Assembly (NCBI GenBank): GCA_039566865.1
Contig: CM076955.1
Location: 5,582,501-5,646,500, forward strand
Origin: Aurelia coerulea
Lineage: Eukaryota; Cnidaria; Scyphozoa; Semaeostomeae; Ulmaridae
DNA length: 64,000 nt
Direction: 5' to 3'
The notes beneath the pieces are model-generated. The model saw only the letters and a program-made list of their open reading frames with translations, did not search any database and was not told the origin of the DNA. Position numbers and translations under genes: made by a program. Position 1 is the stretch's first letter, and each line of letters starts with the position of its first letter. Positions 33,706-45,826 of this stretch are shown in pieces.

Positions 33706-33959
33706 TGTGACCTGATTGAATATCAAATTACATATTTGCTAATATCATTGCCGTGGTACCCAAGAACCTGTGACCTTTCAAACGAAGATTGTTTTTTTTG
33801 ACTCACCAGTTATACTTATTACCCTTTTCTTTTAAATGATTGACTTGAAAGAATCTGAGGTAATTTGACATGACTCTACTGCGAACATTTTTATATTCTG
33901 CTTACTTTCAAAATCACACCACTTTTGCATTTCTTCTAATTTTGAGGTTGTGACGTCTT

Positions 33960-34195
33960 CAAACAGTCAAAAAGTTCGTGGGGTAACTCAAGTTAAGCTC
34001 GGTCGATTGAGGTCAAACTCCGGATGGGTGACCTCGGAGGTTTGACTTCGCAACTCACCTCGCCGTCCTTTGGAAGGGACGTTAAACTAGGGGTCCCATT
34101 CCGGGATGCGGCATGCATAGTGGGCTTAATTTAGCTTTAAGTAGCTAGATATGCTTCCTGCCCATTAAAAATAAATTACTGAAAAAAAAAGAATG
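33960..34195 (+). repeat. 5S rRNA-derived SINE (SINE3-like)
   Basis: AAGTTAAGCTCGGTCG at 33990 resembles the 5S internal A box, and CGGATGGGTGACC at 34021-34033 the C box, at about native spacing. An A-rich tail follows at about 34165-34190. The rest of 5S is not recognisable, so this is not a 5S gene. Confidence 0.6.
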
Positions 34196-34493
34196 AGACG
34201 AGCGCAAGGCCACCATAAACTGAGGAAATTCAACTAGTTTATCTCCTTTATTTGGAACTGATGACATTTTGCATTGTCTTCGAAGCTTTACAACAATTAT
34301 TTTCACAAACGACAAGCTCCTTCCAAGACATTCATCTTACAGAAAAGGGCAATGAACTTTACACAATTACTTCCAAAGATTTGATACAATGTTTCATTCT
34401 CAATGTTTAAAAGACATTTCTTGAATTATCATTTCTTGCTGGAAAATCTCAGCAAATTTTTTTACTTTTGTTGTTGTTTTTTTACTTACATTT

Positions 34494-34723
34494 CTATACC
34501 TAGCATCCGAAGGTAGTTTTAGGACGCTGAGAAGCTGAGCTTATCAAAGCAGCGTCCTGGTCCTTCCTCTCGATTAACCACACCTCGTAATTCCTTTAGC
34601 CTGGAATTACAGAGAGTTGGCGACTCTCCTCACATTTTGTAGAAGGTTCGGCAGGGCGAGGACTCGAACCACCAGCCTTCAGATTGGTAGTCAACCGTGC
34701 TACCACTAAGCCATCCCCGCTAC
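34494..34723 (-). repeat. tRNA-derived SINE, family 2
   Basis: Minus strand starts GCGGGGATGGCTTAGTGGTA (A box) and has GGTTCGAGTCC (B box) about 50 bases on. The T-arm does not pair and there is no matching acceptor stem, so it is a SINE head, not a tRNA gene. The body continues to about 34494. Confidence 0.65.
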
Positions 34724-34959
34724 AAATTTGTTTTTTGTTTACGTTTCCACGCTGTTTACTTTTCCACTTCAACAATCAAATTTGTTTACTTCTACCGGAT
34801 GAATAAAAGCAATCCCCATTGGCAAAGATATCATTTAATGATGGGCATGTTAACATCTCTTTTGGGATTTTAAAGATTTCTTCTGCGAGAAAATCTTTCA
34901 TAGTTTCCGAACGAATTCGCCGATTTCAGACAGGTAAGTTCTAAAATCTGTTTGAACAT

Positions 34960-35051
34960 GTCCACTACTGTATGATATACAAGCCAATATCATTGCCTGA
35001 TATCCAAGGATCAGTGGCCTTTCAAGCAGAGACTGTTTTTTACTCAGCCGG
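34960..35051. mobile_element. Right terminus of a CCGGGTGAGT-type TA element
   Basis: CCAATATCATTGCCTGATAT, CAGTGGCCTTTCAAGC, then TTTTTACTCAGCCGG-TA, as at 22855-22953 and 33712-33810. Confidence 0.5.
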
Positions 35052-35053
35052 TA

Positions 35054-36100
35054 GTGATATACATTTGCACAGCAACGTAAAATAAAACTACAGTAAGAAC
35101 ATTTTACGATAAAGCAAAATCAAGTCCTGATGATTGCTCGAGCATTTGAAACTTTCGACTCATTTTTGGTACCCCATGGTGCTCGTTTTCTGGCAAAATC
35201 TGTTCCCAGAACCTTTAACTCCTGATAATCAGTCTGAAATCCCCAGACACCAAAATTTACAACTCTAGGGAATTCTCGTCAAAACATGGAGAACCTTTGA
35301 CATATCCAGCGTCGAGATAAACCTTACTTAATATCGAGGAGGATGCATCTATCAAACCAAGATTATCTCTTGGTATCAGATTTTGTTTTGCTTTTATCTG
35401 GATTGAAAATGATACTGATCGGAAGATAAAGAGGTTGAAATGAATGAGATTTGTGGAGAAAAGGATCATTGGAGAGATTTGAATGAGAGATGCAAGAAAG
35501 TAACCCTAGATGGAGAAGCACAGATAGTTCGCCAGAATATGGCCAAACCTGTGTGCCAGTCGGTCAATAAAAGCACATTTTTTGCAAATTTTAAGAGAAT
35601 CGTATTAACTATTATTCAGATCTAAATTTGATCGATCAACGAGATGATGTTTAGATATATCCTGTTACTTTCGATATTCATCCAGACGGCATGACATTAC
35701 AGCAGCGTCAAAAACACAACGCCAACTGGCTTTGGGGTAAATCTTCAGACAATTGTAGGAAATTTGCAAAAAGTTGCATGAAATTTCTCTTATATTCTTC
35801 CGCAAGATAGTGAGTGGGGAAAGGATAGGTAGCCATTGTCAGTGACACCTATTTCCATGAAATAATTGCACGTGCAAGTTTAAAAAAACCACAAGTTTAA
35901 TTCAAGAAGGCTGTGAGAAACTTGCCTCTCTTTCGAAGATAATTTTGTAAAGAGCGCCTCAAACTCTATCAGTTGTAAGTTGATCGTCTCTTCATTGAAG
36001 TCAATCTTCCTTTTCAATGTTCGCCTGTCTATCCGCTAAACTTTTTAAAAACGATTTGAACAGGTTCCAAGCTTTTAGAATAGATCTATTTCGATAAATA
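35054..36100. other. Interval without a recognised gene
   Basis: Short open frames at 35257-35469 (minus) and 35440-35625 (plus) resemble nothing known. No bounded element found. Confidence 0.4.
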
Positions 36101-36512
36101 AAGCCTGATTTTCATATAATTTCAACCTGATGGCAACCCATCGCCGTCATTACTTCGTAGCAATAGGATAATTGCCGGCGACCAATCGGCGACATGTCGC
36201 CGTCAGGCTTATCCCAGTGATCATTTCACATGCTTCAGTGGGCTTTTTTGAATATAGAATTAATTATTCCATTTTATTGGCTTAGAACAGTCACCTGATC
36301 TAAAGAATACAAAGGATTCATTCACAAGTCGCCGGCAGGACGCAGCCCCATGTTCTCATATAATTTTCATTGGCGCCGCGCCGGTGCCGCAGCAAAGCAA
36401 AATAGTCGAGCTCGTCTCAACATTTCGAATGACTGCGGTAGCACACTGCCACAGCAAGGTCGCCGGTGGGTCTATGATGGGTGGTTTGCAGCTATATATG
36501 AGAACCAGGCTT
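36101..36512. mobile_element. TIR element, about 412 bp, unassigned
   Basis: AAGCCTGATTTTCATATA at the left and the complement of AAGCCTGGTTCTCATATATA at the right. The interior has repeated CGCCGGC/GGCGAC motifs and is clearly richer in CpG than its flanks. No TSD resolved. Confidence 0.6.
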
Positions 36513-36986
36513 AAACGGCAAATTTTCAAAATCCCAGTGCGAGGCTATGTTTTGTAATGGCTTTATTTATCTCAACTTTGATTTTCGAGCGCAAACCGAT
36601 AAAGTCATGTAACATGTCGTCTGTATGAATTTACTATATACTGAAGTCTTCTCTCCTTTTCACATGTGCAATGAGTGAGTTAGCCAGCCTGCAGAGGCAT
36701 CAAATCTTAAACATTGATTGCATGGATGATCGTTGTTGCATTAGCTCTTTGATTTAATAGCTTACCAGAAAAAGCAACAGATTTTTGCTTTGCCTCGATA
36801 AAGTTTTGTTTTCTTGGAGATTGTACCTCTAATCTTTACTCAAAGGCTTAATCATACTTGACGAAAACTTTTAGAATTTTCACAGTTTATATGTGCTACG
36901 ATATGGTACCATAAAAATCCGCATGAAGGAACTGTGGATTGTGAACCTACGAGCTAATTTTGGGCCAGTAAAGAAACTTAAAGATA

Positions 36987-37987
36987 CCGGGTGTGCCAAA
37001 ATAAACTAGGCAGTTTTGGCAGTCCACGATAAATCGTACACTGGAGCGATTTTTAAGATCTATGACTTAATTTTTGGCAAAAAGGCTGAATTAGATTCTA
37101 GGATTTTTTGAAAATGTTGTTTGTTTTCAAGGTTTTAGAGCTTTTAGCGAGTTTCTTCAAACGTTCGTTCTCGAAAACGCTGAAGGCGATCAAACAAACG
37201 TCGATCAACTTCAAAGAGAACACTTTTCGTGGTGATTTAGAATTCAGAAGTCGATCAATTGTAATCTGCTGCACGAGCATTGGTTCTATCTTGAGGGAAA
37301 TGTCAAATTACTTTCAGTGTTACAAAGGAATGTCGTTTACTCTCTTCTCCTCCGCCGACTTCTTTTGAAAAAATAAGGGAAAAGGAGGACTTCCTTCCTT
37401 CACAAAATTACGGACCACGGAACCATGGACTACGGAACTACGGAACCAAGAACCATATGGACTGCGGAACTAGAAACCGGCGGAGGAGAGTGAAAGTCTT
37501 TCATGTTGTAATCTAATTGAATTTATGCTTTGGTGCAGGTAGAATTCCTATGTCAAGGGGGTTAAAAGGACAAAGAGAGAGGCGCCATGAGGCCAATCAA
37601 GCTTGGAGTTTTGTTGAATGGCATTTTATTGCAACCACTACAGAATTTTGCAACAGGTCTGTCGTGAAAATAATGCTCGTGAATAGATTTACGCTACTCA
37701 ATTTCTAAATCCCCAAATCAGCATGAAAATTTGTTCTCTTTATCCATTCATGCAGAGTCTTTAGAAAATTTGATCGACGTTTTTTGATGGTTTTCAGTGT
37801 TTTCGAAAACGAACATTTTGAGAAACTCGCTAATAGCTCTGAAACCTGAAAACAAAAAATTGCAAAAAATCTTATAATCTAATTGAGGCTTTTTTGCTGA
37901 AGATTAAGTCATAGATCTTTAAAATCGGTCCACTGTACGATTTATCGTGAACTGCCAAATGTGCATGGTTTATTTTGGCGCACCCGG
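36987..37987. mobile_element. TA-flanked long-TIR element, 1001 bp
   Basis: CCGGGTGTGCCAAAATAAAC and near-complement, flanked by TA (36985-36986, 37988-37989). The arms are inverted for about 240 bp (AGCGAGTTTCT, AACGTCGATCAA). The centre, about 37410-37480, has imperfect repeats of the type TACGGAAC. Mariner-like by TSD; no transposase. Confidence 0.82.
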
Positions 37988-39080
37988 TATAAGAACCATC
38001 ATATAACTGTATAAGAATAATTTTAGCCGGTTACAGAAAATCACAGGTTCTTACTGCATGGCCTGCAATTTTTCTAACTTAATATCACTTAGCAATTTGA
38101 TGATATCAGCTAAAACAAAAACGTGCCATAATACTGAAAATAATAAAGATACAGAAAATGCCCACTGTAGTATTCCTCTGCTCTCTGCCTCAGAAAAATT
38201 TACAGCCTAAGTAACAAAGGAGACTATAATGGAACGAAAAAGAGGGGGCTGCCATAGCAACGGAACACCAAATAGTGCCTTTCAAGTAAACCCACGTGCA
38301 AATCACCCTTTGAGCTATCGACCGTAATCTGTCTTAACCTGTACACTTGTCTCCTATGTTTGCCTCCTACGCATTGTCGGAAACAAAATGCGCAGACACG
38401 ATTCTCTACCAATAGCTCTTTGGGCCACAGACATAGACCAGGATCAGGTGAGATTGCAAATGAGGCTGTGATAGCCCTCGGGCTATTGGTATAAGCGTGT
38501 GCAGTGAAACTGAAAGCAGTGGTCAGACATTACGGCATTTAAAACCAGACATTACATCATCTTTAGACAGACAAAGCAAAGCGAAAACAAATACCGAATT
38601 AGTTTTTGTGGCAGTAAAATGAAAGATACAGTACAGAGAGCTCACTCGTTGTAGAATTTCATATTGAGCAATGAGCTCTTTTCGAAGGAAAAATCTGCTC
38701 AATATGCGAGGATCTCCGATATGCGAGCTATTTTTAGGGGGTGGGGAAAGGTGTACGTGTAACCTACACAAAAAATTTGCAGGAGGGAACTGCATGTAGG
38801 CTACGTACTGTAAAGCAACGAAAGGTTATCAAAGACATTTCATTCGGTGAACTCAAATAATTTAAATCATAATTTTCGTGTGCTTTGGGTTCAAAAATAC
38901 GATGCATTTGTGTGTTTTACTTGCTAAACCGTGTGATGATTCTGGAAAAAATGACGTAAAAGCTCCAAAACCTGCTGTAAAGGCAGAGGGCAAATGACTC
39001 ACTGGACTTCAAAGCAATGGAAAGGAGCAAGACAACCTCCAAGCATGGGTATAGTTAGACGCCGCAGTTGTGCTTTATTC
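37988..39080. other. Interval without a recognised gene
   Basis: An open frame at 38224-38412 (minus) begins with a Cys-rich stretch but matches no family I can name. No element boundaries found. Confidence 0.4.
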
Positions 39081-39604
39081 AGCATAGGTTCCAAATCTTT
39101 AAAAAGGCTGGTGTAAAATTGAGCGACCTATTTCTTTGAACTGAATGAATTCAAAGGAACTTTAGCTAATTCTCTATAATTCTACCTTTGAATTTTCTGA
39201 AATCTTCAATATTTTCAGAATTAGAGTGTTTTTCTTCTTTTTCAAGACTCCAAGAAAAATTTTCAAAAAAACTTAAAACCATCGTAATTTCTAAACCGTT
39301 TGACTTAACATGAAATAATTTCGACGAAAACCATAATTTATGAATGCCTACAATATGGTATCAAGCAAAAGTCTCTCACTCATCTGGCTGATGATTTAGA
39401 AATTTGATGACGTCACACCCTCAAATGAGTTGAAATGGAAGATACGCTGTAATTTCCAAAAATATTCAAAATTTCCGAAAAGTCCAACGGTAGAATTATA
39501 GATAAATAGCTAAAGTTTCTTTCAAGCCATTCAATCAGAAGAAATAGTTCATTAAATTTTACACCCACCTTTTTATTCTGAGATAAAGATTTGGAACCTA
39601 TGCT
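39081..39604. mobile_element. Mutator-like non-autonomous element, 524 bp, copy 2
   Basis: Same ends, length and orientation as 1610-2133, with a perfect 9-bp TSD GCTTTATTC (39072-39080, 39605-39613). The two copies differ by scattered substitutions. Confidence 0.9.
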
Positions 39605-40103
39605 GCTTTATTCCCACAGCTGTGTTCTTTGCGGAGGAAAACATTATTTATTACTATGGAGGAGCTAGCGTCAGAAAACCATAGAAATAGCTACATAAGA
39701 GTTAAAAACGCTTCTCCGTACAAGCACACCAACAGTGTCTAGCTACCCATGCTCCAAGGAAAAGAAAACGACGAAAATTAAGTATGCACGACTTTCATTA
39801 ATTTCTTAGCGGATAAAGGAGACAATTTTGAAACGGCTCCAAACTGGACACGAATCTGATCTACCTCTCCAGTTCCTTTTAAGGCTTTCCAAAACAGCTT
39901 ACACGGAGAATCATTTTCTGCAATATAGAAAATAACTGTATCGTTTTTTGCAATTTTTCGATTATTCATGATCACAGATTTTCCTAAAACGCTATTAAGC
40001 TTATTCTATTTCCAGAAACTCTAGATGGGGCCTAAAAGAGAGGGGGCTTATTCATAAAGTCGATTGACAAGGATATGAATGATAGCTTTCTAGATCTTTT
40101 ACC

Positions 40104-41129
40104 CAGCGGCGTGGCCAGGGTAAATTAAGTGGGGGTATTAGAAGGAGGGGGTCTGGGGGCGCCCCCCCAGGAAAATGTTCGGGGCTACGCCCTTTACTTT
40201 GGCTTAGAATGCATCTCCCAATGTTATGCTTGCCTTTAGCGACAAGAAAACCTTGATCGTTTCGTGGCAGTTATCCTATGAATCGGAGCTCAAGGAAAAT
40301 TTTTGAAGAAAGATCCTTTACTTTGGCTTAGAATGCATCTCCCAATATCATGCTTGCCATTAGCGACAAGGAAACCTTGATTGTTTTGTGACAGTTATCC
40401 TATGAATCAGAGCACGAGGACATTTTTTGAAGAAAGATCCTTTACTTTGGCTTAGAATGCATCTCCCAAAATCATGCTTACCTTTAGCGACAAGAAAATC
40501 TTGATTTTTTTGTGACAGTTATCCTATGAATCAGAGCACGAGGACATTTTTTGAAGAAAGATCTTTTACTTTGGCTTAGAATGCCTCTCCCAATATTATG
40601 CTTGCCTTTAGCGACAAAAAAATCTTGATTGTTTTGTGACAGTTATCCTATGAATCAGAGCACGAGGACATTTTTTGAAGATCCTTTACTTTGGCTTAGA
40701 ATGCATCTCCCAATATCATGCTTACCTTTAGCGACAAGAAAATCTTGATTTTTTTGTGACAGTTGTCCTATGAATCAGAGCACGAGGAAAATTTTTGAAG
40801 AAAGATCCTTTACTTTGGCTTAGAATGCGTCTCCGAATACCATGCTTGCCATCAGCGACAAGGAAACCTTTATCCCTTTGTGACAGTTATCCTATGAATC
40901 AGAGCAGGAGCAAAATTTTTGAAGAAAGAACCTTTACTTTGGCTTAGAATGCATCTCCCAATATCATGCTTGCCAGTGCTAAAATGGAAGATTTTACATT
41001 TCTCGGAAAATTCTTACCCAACCTATACCCAGCTAAATTCTCATCGGTTTTAGAGGAATCTCGAGGACCATCTTTTCACAAAAGTGGGGGGCAATTGCCC
41101 CCCCTATACCCCCCGTGGCCACGCCACTG
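40104..41129. mobile_element. hAT-like non-autonomous element, 1026 bp, minisatellite core
   Basis: Ends CAGCGGCGTGGCCA and complement with one change, perfect 8-bp TSD CTTTTACC (40096-40103, 41130-41137). G/C tracts inside both ends. About 80 percent of the interior is a tandem array of roughly 124-bp units. No transposase. Confidence 0.92.
40191..40980 (+). repeat. Minisatellite, ~124-bp period, six full units and a partial seventh
   Basis: The unit landmark CTTTACTTTGGCTTAGAATG recurs near 40191, 40314, 40439, 40563, 40683, 40807 and 40931, spacings 123, 125, 124, 120, 124, 124. Units differ by few substitutions. Entirely within the hAT-like element. Confidence 0.95.
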
Positions 41130-41137
41130 CTTTTACC

Positions 41138-42740
41138 CCACATTTTGCGTAATCAACAAAAACAATTTCGAGTCAAATACATAAATTCGACACAGTTCTT
41201 AATCCCAAATCATACCAAAATTAACATGCAAACTTGCTTAGCTACAAAAATCAAAATCTTTGGTAACCTCTGGCATTTGATATGGGTAGGTGGGATTAAC
41301 AGAGATGGGACATATTCAAAATCGTGGGTAAGAAGGTAGGGACTCATCAGAGAGGGGGGCCTGGAATAGAGCTCTTACGGTAACTTGCGATGTTTGAAGA
41401 TTGCAATTCAAATTCAAATATTCCAACGTTTTACAGTGCGACAGAATGCTTACTTAATCATAGCGAGACATTTCTTGTCCTTAGGAGGGAGCACGCTAAA
41501 CTGACAGTACTTCCTAATTTCTTATCGATGGGTGCAGTGATATATAAAGACGGACTGGGGAACCAGGTTTGTAATAAGCCTAAGGAAAAAGGGAGTTGCC
41601 CTTGTTACTCATCGACTGACCTAGCTCACAGGACAGTTATAAAATGAATAACCATAATTATTAAAGCTCTCGCTGCTACAACCTAATTCCAAAAACCAAC
41701 GGGATTACGGAGAAAGTGAATTACACCACGCTAATAAAGAAATAAGTAGGTTAAAAACTAATAGAGAAAACTGATTATTATGACCTTTTGTGTGAACTGG
41801 AAGCGACAAAAGGCTCCGCTTTAAACACTTTTGCCACAATCATAATCAGATGTGGTATAACTATAGGAAACTAATTTCACTGATCAAACTTTACCGAAAG
41901 GCTTACCACAATGTTCAGAAGAGCGGATGCTTTTTCCTGTCGAATTGAAAAGTGCTTCATTGCAGAGAGAACGAAAAGGTTATGAGACTTTCATGAGTTC
42001 ATGATGTAAAATGTATTCAGCAAGTGAAACCATAGACTCAATCTAGTCGTCCCAATGTTTCACTCCATTCAATTTTTACAGTACGATCACTGCAGCGGAA
42101 ATGCGTTGTTGCGCAGGAGCATAAGATATCGGTTCATTCAAACATCAATAAAAACTCAATTCAGTTATAAAAATGCTGTTGTTGCTGTAACTGGGACGTT
42201 GTATTGAGTCTAGTGTAACCATTTAATTTGAATTACTTCGCATTATCATCGCATCGACTGTCATTTTCTTATTCATCACATTCAAACGAAAATAGCTTCA
42301 TTTATCAACTACGCCATAGTCATTCAAAAAAATGACTGTGACTACACAAAGTACTCAAGTACGTAGGTAGTAGCAAGGTCAGTCTAGCAAGATTATCTAG
42401 GCCAAAGGATACTTGAATAGCATTAAATTTCAACACTAAACTTTCAGACATTGGCCAAAGGGTTCAGAGAGGGGTGGAGGGGGATCGTACACAGAAAACT
42501 TGATAACGACGAGTGGAAATGCCACGTTACGTATAGGGCTTTTATATTTGTTACCAGTGCACTTCATTTGAATTCCTGCATGGCATGCCGCGGGGGCAGC
42601 AATTCTCGATTCCTGAACAAAGCCACTTATTGTTTCCTTTTGTGCTGTGGATAAATTCATTTGGCTTGATAGACGCAAAGAGCACCAGTAAAGTCTTTGC
42701 TCTCCTTTGACAAAGGAGTCATGACATAAAATTCTGCATG
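41138..42740. other. Interval without a recognised gene
   Basis: Short open frames only (for example 41390-41647). No TIR pair, RT relic or RNA gene identified. Confidence 0.4.
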
Positions 42741-42742
42741 AC

Positions 42743-42983
42743 CTTTGTCCCGAAAATCTTCGCCACAAGTCCATTCACAGAAAGATCCATGATTTCAGAG
42801 TATAAAACCAGAAATCATAGAGATCTGCAAATTTCCGAAGTTAGATTAGAATATGCAAAGCGAAGTTTCTACTTCTCTGGTGTGAAAAACTGGAATGATA
42901 TCCCGGACAACATTAAAGAGAACAAGAATCAATCGCTCGTTTTAAAACAGGTTTTAGAAAGTATCTTTTTTTTATATCACAGT
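42743..42983 (+). pseudogene. Relic of a non-LTR reverse transcriptase C-terminus
   Basis: YKTRNHRDLQISEVRLEYAK followed by RSFYFSGVKNWNDIPDNIK has the form of the CR1/Rex RT tail (TRN...R...A-x-RSF-x-x-G-x-x-x-WN-x-x-P). The frame then decays. Confidence 0.45.
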
Positions 42984-42989
42984 TAAAAC

Positions 42990-43610
42990 TCAACAAAATA
43001 CAAAATACAATATTCTGTGCCGTCCATAGCAGAAATAGATATGACGTCATCTGGTTCTGGCCATGAACGGCACTTAACAATTTCTTTAACAACAATCTTA
43101 AGTATCTTTTAAACCTACAAGACCCAAACACGACCCCTTGGTAGAGCAGCATATTAAAGTTGTTTACTAATTATTCTTTTTTTTTCTGATTTGTTGATAG
43201 GCTGAAAGGAGTAGCGTGTATCAATATTGATAAATGAAAAAAATGAAAAAAATGGCCCGAAAGCTCATCCGAGTTCTTTCTGTGTATCCTAAGCGACAAT
43301 TTGTTATTAGATCGGCAATAAATAGCATGAATAGCTCGTATGTTGAATTATGTTTATGTTTTTACCTGTCTTAAACATTTAGTATTTTAGTTAATGGCTT
43401 GAATTTTCATGAAATGATGTTTTTTATCCAAGACATTAAATTCTTTACAGTAATAAGTGAAAGCTAAAGTATGCCAAAAAACCCATTTCCTAATTGCAGT
43501 GCCTGTACACTGATGCTGTGATTATTTTTATCTCAGTCTGTTAGTCTCTATAATACAAGAAATAAAAATAGCGCACAAAAAAGGCGCACGAGGATGGGTC
43601 ACGTGATTCA
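42990..43610. other. Interval without a recognised gene
   Basis: AT-rich, no supportable feature. Confidence 0.4.
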
Positions 43611-43619
43611 ATGTCAACA

Positions 43620-44207
43620 AACAAGGACAGATTTCGTAACACAATAGCATGAACTGCATTTGTTGACACCTGAATTCAAAACGATTAGCGTTTGCAGACA
43701 AAGGAAATTCTCTCGACCAGTAATTCAAAACAAACAAAGCCGCGAAAGTTTCTCTGAAACCAAGGTAGCTAGGGTGCTTGTTGTGCATTACAAAAATTGT
43801 TATAAGGGCAAACATGGACATATATCGAAGAAGGATAGATCTACACCTCTTCCTCGGGCATTTTATTTGCTTGGTTCAGAAGCTGTAAGTGTTTTAATTA
43901 CACCTAAAAAATAAGAGAATTGAATCGGCTCCAAATCGGCTTCTGAACCAAAAAAATTAAATGCCTGATGCAGATGTGTAGATATATCCTTCTTCTTTCG
44001 ATCTATACTCATGTTTGCTCTTAAAAACAATTTCTAAGTGCGCAACGAGCGTGCTAGCTACCTGGGTTTACGAGAAATTTTTGCGGCTTCGTTTGTTATG
44101 AATTACTGGTTGAGAGAATTTTCTTTGTCTGCGATCGCTAATCGCTTTGAATTGCGGTGTCAATCAAAAGCAGCTCATGCTATTGTCTTACACAATCTGT
44201 CCTTGCT
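43620..44207. mobile_element. Fold-back (Mutator-like) element, 588 bp, both arms
   Basis: Two inverted arms of about 270 bp with AACAAGGACAGA at the left and TCTGTCCTTGCT at the right, flanked by a perfect 9-bp TSD ATGTCAACA (43611-43619, 44208-44216). Same family as 16422-17046 and 28140-28400. Confidence 0.88.
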
Positions 44208-45082
44208 ATGTCAACATATTTTCTCACTCTCGTTGCTGACGTTCGTAATTGGCCTAACCTTGTGACCAAAGTTACGAGCAGTGTAGGAAGCTGTGGAGGA
44301 TTGCCTTTGATGGCTGGTGGATATTGTCTCTGTATCTCTGTTGCGTCTTGTTCACTACCATATTTTTATCATTGCTTCTTCCATCCACTATGGCTTAGCT
44401 CCGGCTTCCTGTACATAACTGAATTGAATTTCCATGTAACCCTTAAATTCGGATCAGCTTCCTGGTCCGCATTTTGTGACACATCCGTGTTCATTTTGAA
44501 CAAGGCCAGACTTGGAAACAATAGCAGCCGTTGTCTTTGATTGAGGCACCAGTAGACTGATTGCACGAGTCTCAGTTTTCCGCACTGAATCGGATGATGT
44601 TTATGGTTTCAGACCGGGAATCACATCGTCAGTCTAAGGCACCAGTACTGAGCAAATAGAAATTGAAAGCAAAGGGAATTCTACAGCCATTTAGTCAAGT
44701 CTTGAAAGTAAACGAAGCAGACCGGAAAGAGTTCCCTGGCTATCTCATTCCTTGTGCATGCGAAAAGTGGTTGTTTAGGGAAAATATGAATATATGTCAA
44801 TAGATCAAGTGTCGTCAGAATTTCATTGAAGTATTCCAATGGTATGAAAATGAAATTAAAGTAAATTTTCAAAGATTCTAATCCTTGACAGAAATAAACT
44901 GAAGTTGGGTATTGCTCTAAGTGCGGAGACTCATTGAGCGAATTCTTCACGAATTCGAAGTTTAGGAATTTTCATAAATTCAATTTTATATATTTGAAAT
45001 GCTTAGAACAATAGGAGAAGAACATTGGGTCTGCGCGCAGGCTAATCTAAGTTTGATTCATTCCAATTAATCCAGCATTCGA

Positions 45083-45277
45083 AGGTGTTGTGGCTCAGTG
45101 GTGTAATCCTCTGACTTTGCAGCCAGAACAGTCAAGCGGACAGGGTTCCATACCCGGTAGAGCCCCACCACTGGAGCGTCATGACAAGGGGTCGCAAACT
45201 CGATTAGCGCTTAGCTACTTCTGTGATCCCAGCGCTTGGCGCTAAAACCGCAATTTCACCTTCAACTTCATTCTTCA
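45083..45277 (+). repeat. tRNA-derived SINE, family 1, copy 2
   Basis: GTTGTGGCTCAGTGGTGTAA (A box) and GGGTTCCATACCCGG (B box region), a conserved body (GAGCGTCATGACAAGGGGTC, CTCGATTAG), and a TTCACCTTCAACTTC tail. This copy best shows the Pol III promoter. Confidence 0.8.
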
Positions 45278-45420
45278 AACAGCAACATTTCAAATATGTG
45301 AAGTACTTTAAGGCGCACCCGTTTTGACGTGTGAAAAATCTTGAACAACAACGTACGTATTTTTGAATAAGAAAAAATTTGATATCTTGTGTTATTGAAT
45401 AAGATTTAACATCGAAATAG

Positions 45421-45826
45421 TTTTTTTTTTTTTATATTCTCATAAAATTTACAATAACAAAACAATTACAACATTACAAAACAACGGCGAAGGGAGCATG
45501 GAAATACATAACAACCCTAAAACCTACACTTAACATAGCGACAAATATTACAATACTACAAAAATGACTACAGTGGTGTCGCCCATTATGTCCATGTCGT
45601 CGCAAATTTGAATTGTTCTCAAAAAGTATAATCAGAAGCCAACTAGCTAGTATACTTGCTAATCGGCCGTAATGGGCGACCGGGCATAACAGACGACGCC
45701 ACACTAAACATAAAGGAGGAAAGGTTTACACGAGAGAGTTAGAGCATAAGCATCAGATCCCCAAAAAGACCACACGAAATTGCGCAATCCCCCCAAAGAC
45801 TCAACGCCCATGCTGGTTATAGCTAT
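45421..45826 (-). repeat. 3' trailer and poly(A)-type end of the RT fragment at 45827
   Basis: On the minus strand the sequence after the ORF stop runs to an A run (plus-strand T run at about 45421-45433), the likely 3' terminus of the retroelement. Confidence 0.55.

Larger units (their letters stand above)
32122..33810. mobile_element. CCGGGTGAGTC-type TA element with an inserted RT fragment
   Basis: Left ACCGGGTGAGTCAATAAAAA and right ...TTGACTCACCAG-TTA are inverted; a subterminal CGTTTGAA...ATCAAG...ATGATGTC block continues the inversion for about 75 bp. The interior is occupied by the retroelement at 32448-33705. Confidence 0.6.

Noticed and set aside
33985..34040. A 5S rRNA gene
   Set aside because: Only the internal promoter region resembles 5S; the flanking helices are absent.
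34640..34723. A functional tRNA gene
   Set aside because: A and B boxes are present but the T-arm and acceptor stem do not pair and a SINE body follows.
40191..40980. CRISPR array
   Set aside because: Units are about 124 bp with no short repeat/unique spacer alternation, and the genome is animal.
45474..45704. Independent 76-codon minus-strand frame
   Set aside because: It is in the 3' trailer of the RT fragment and has no family resemblance.
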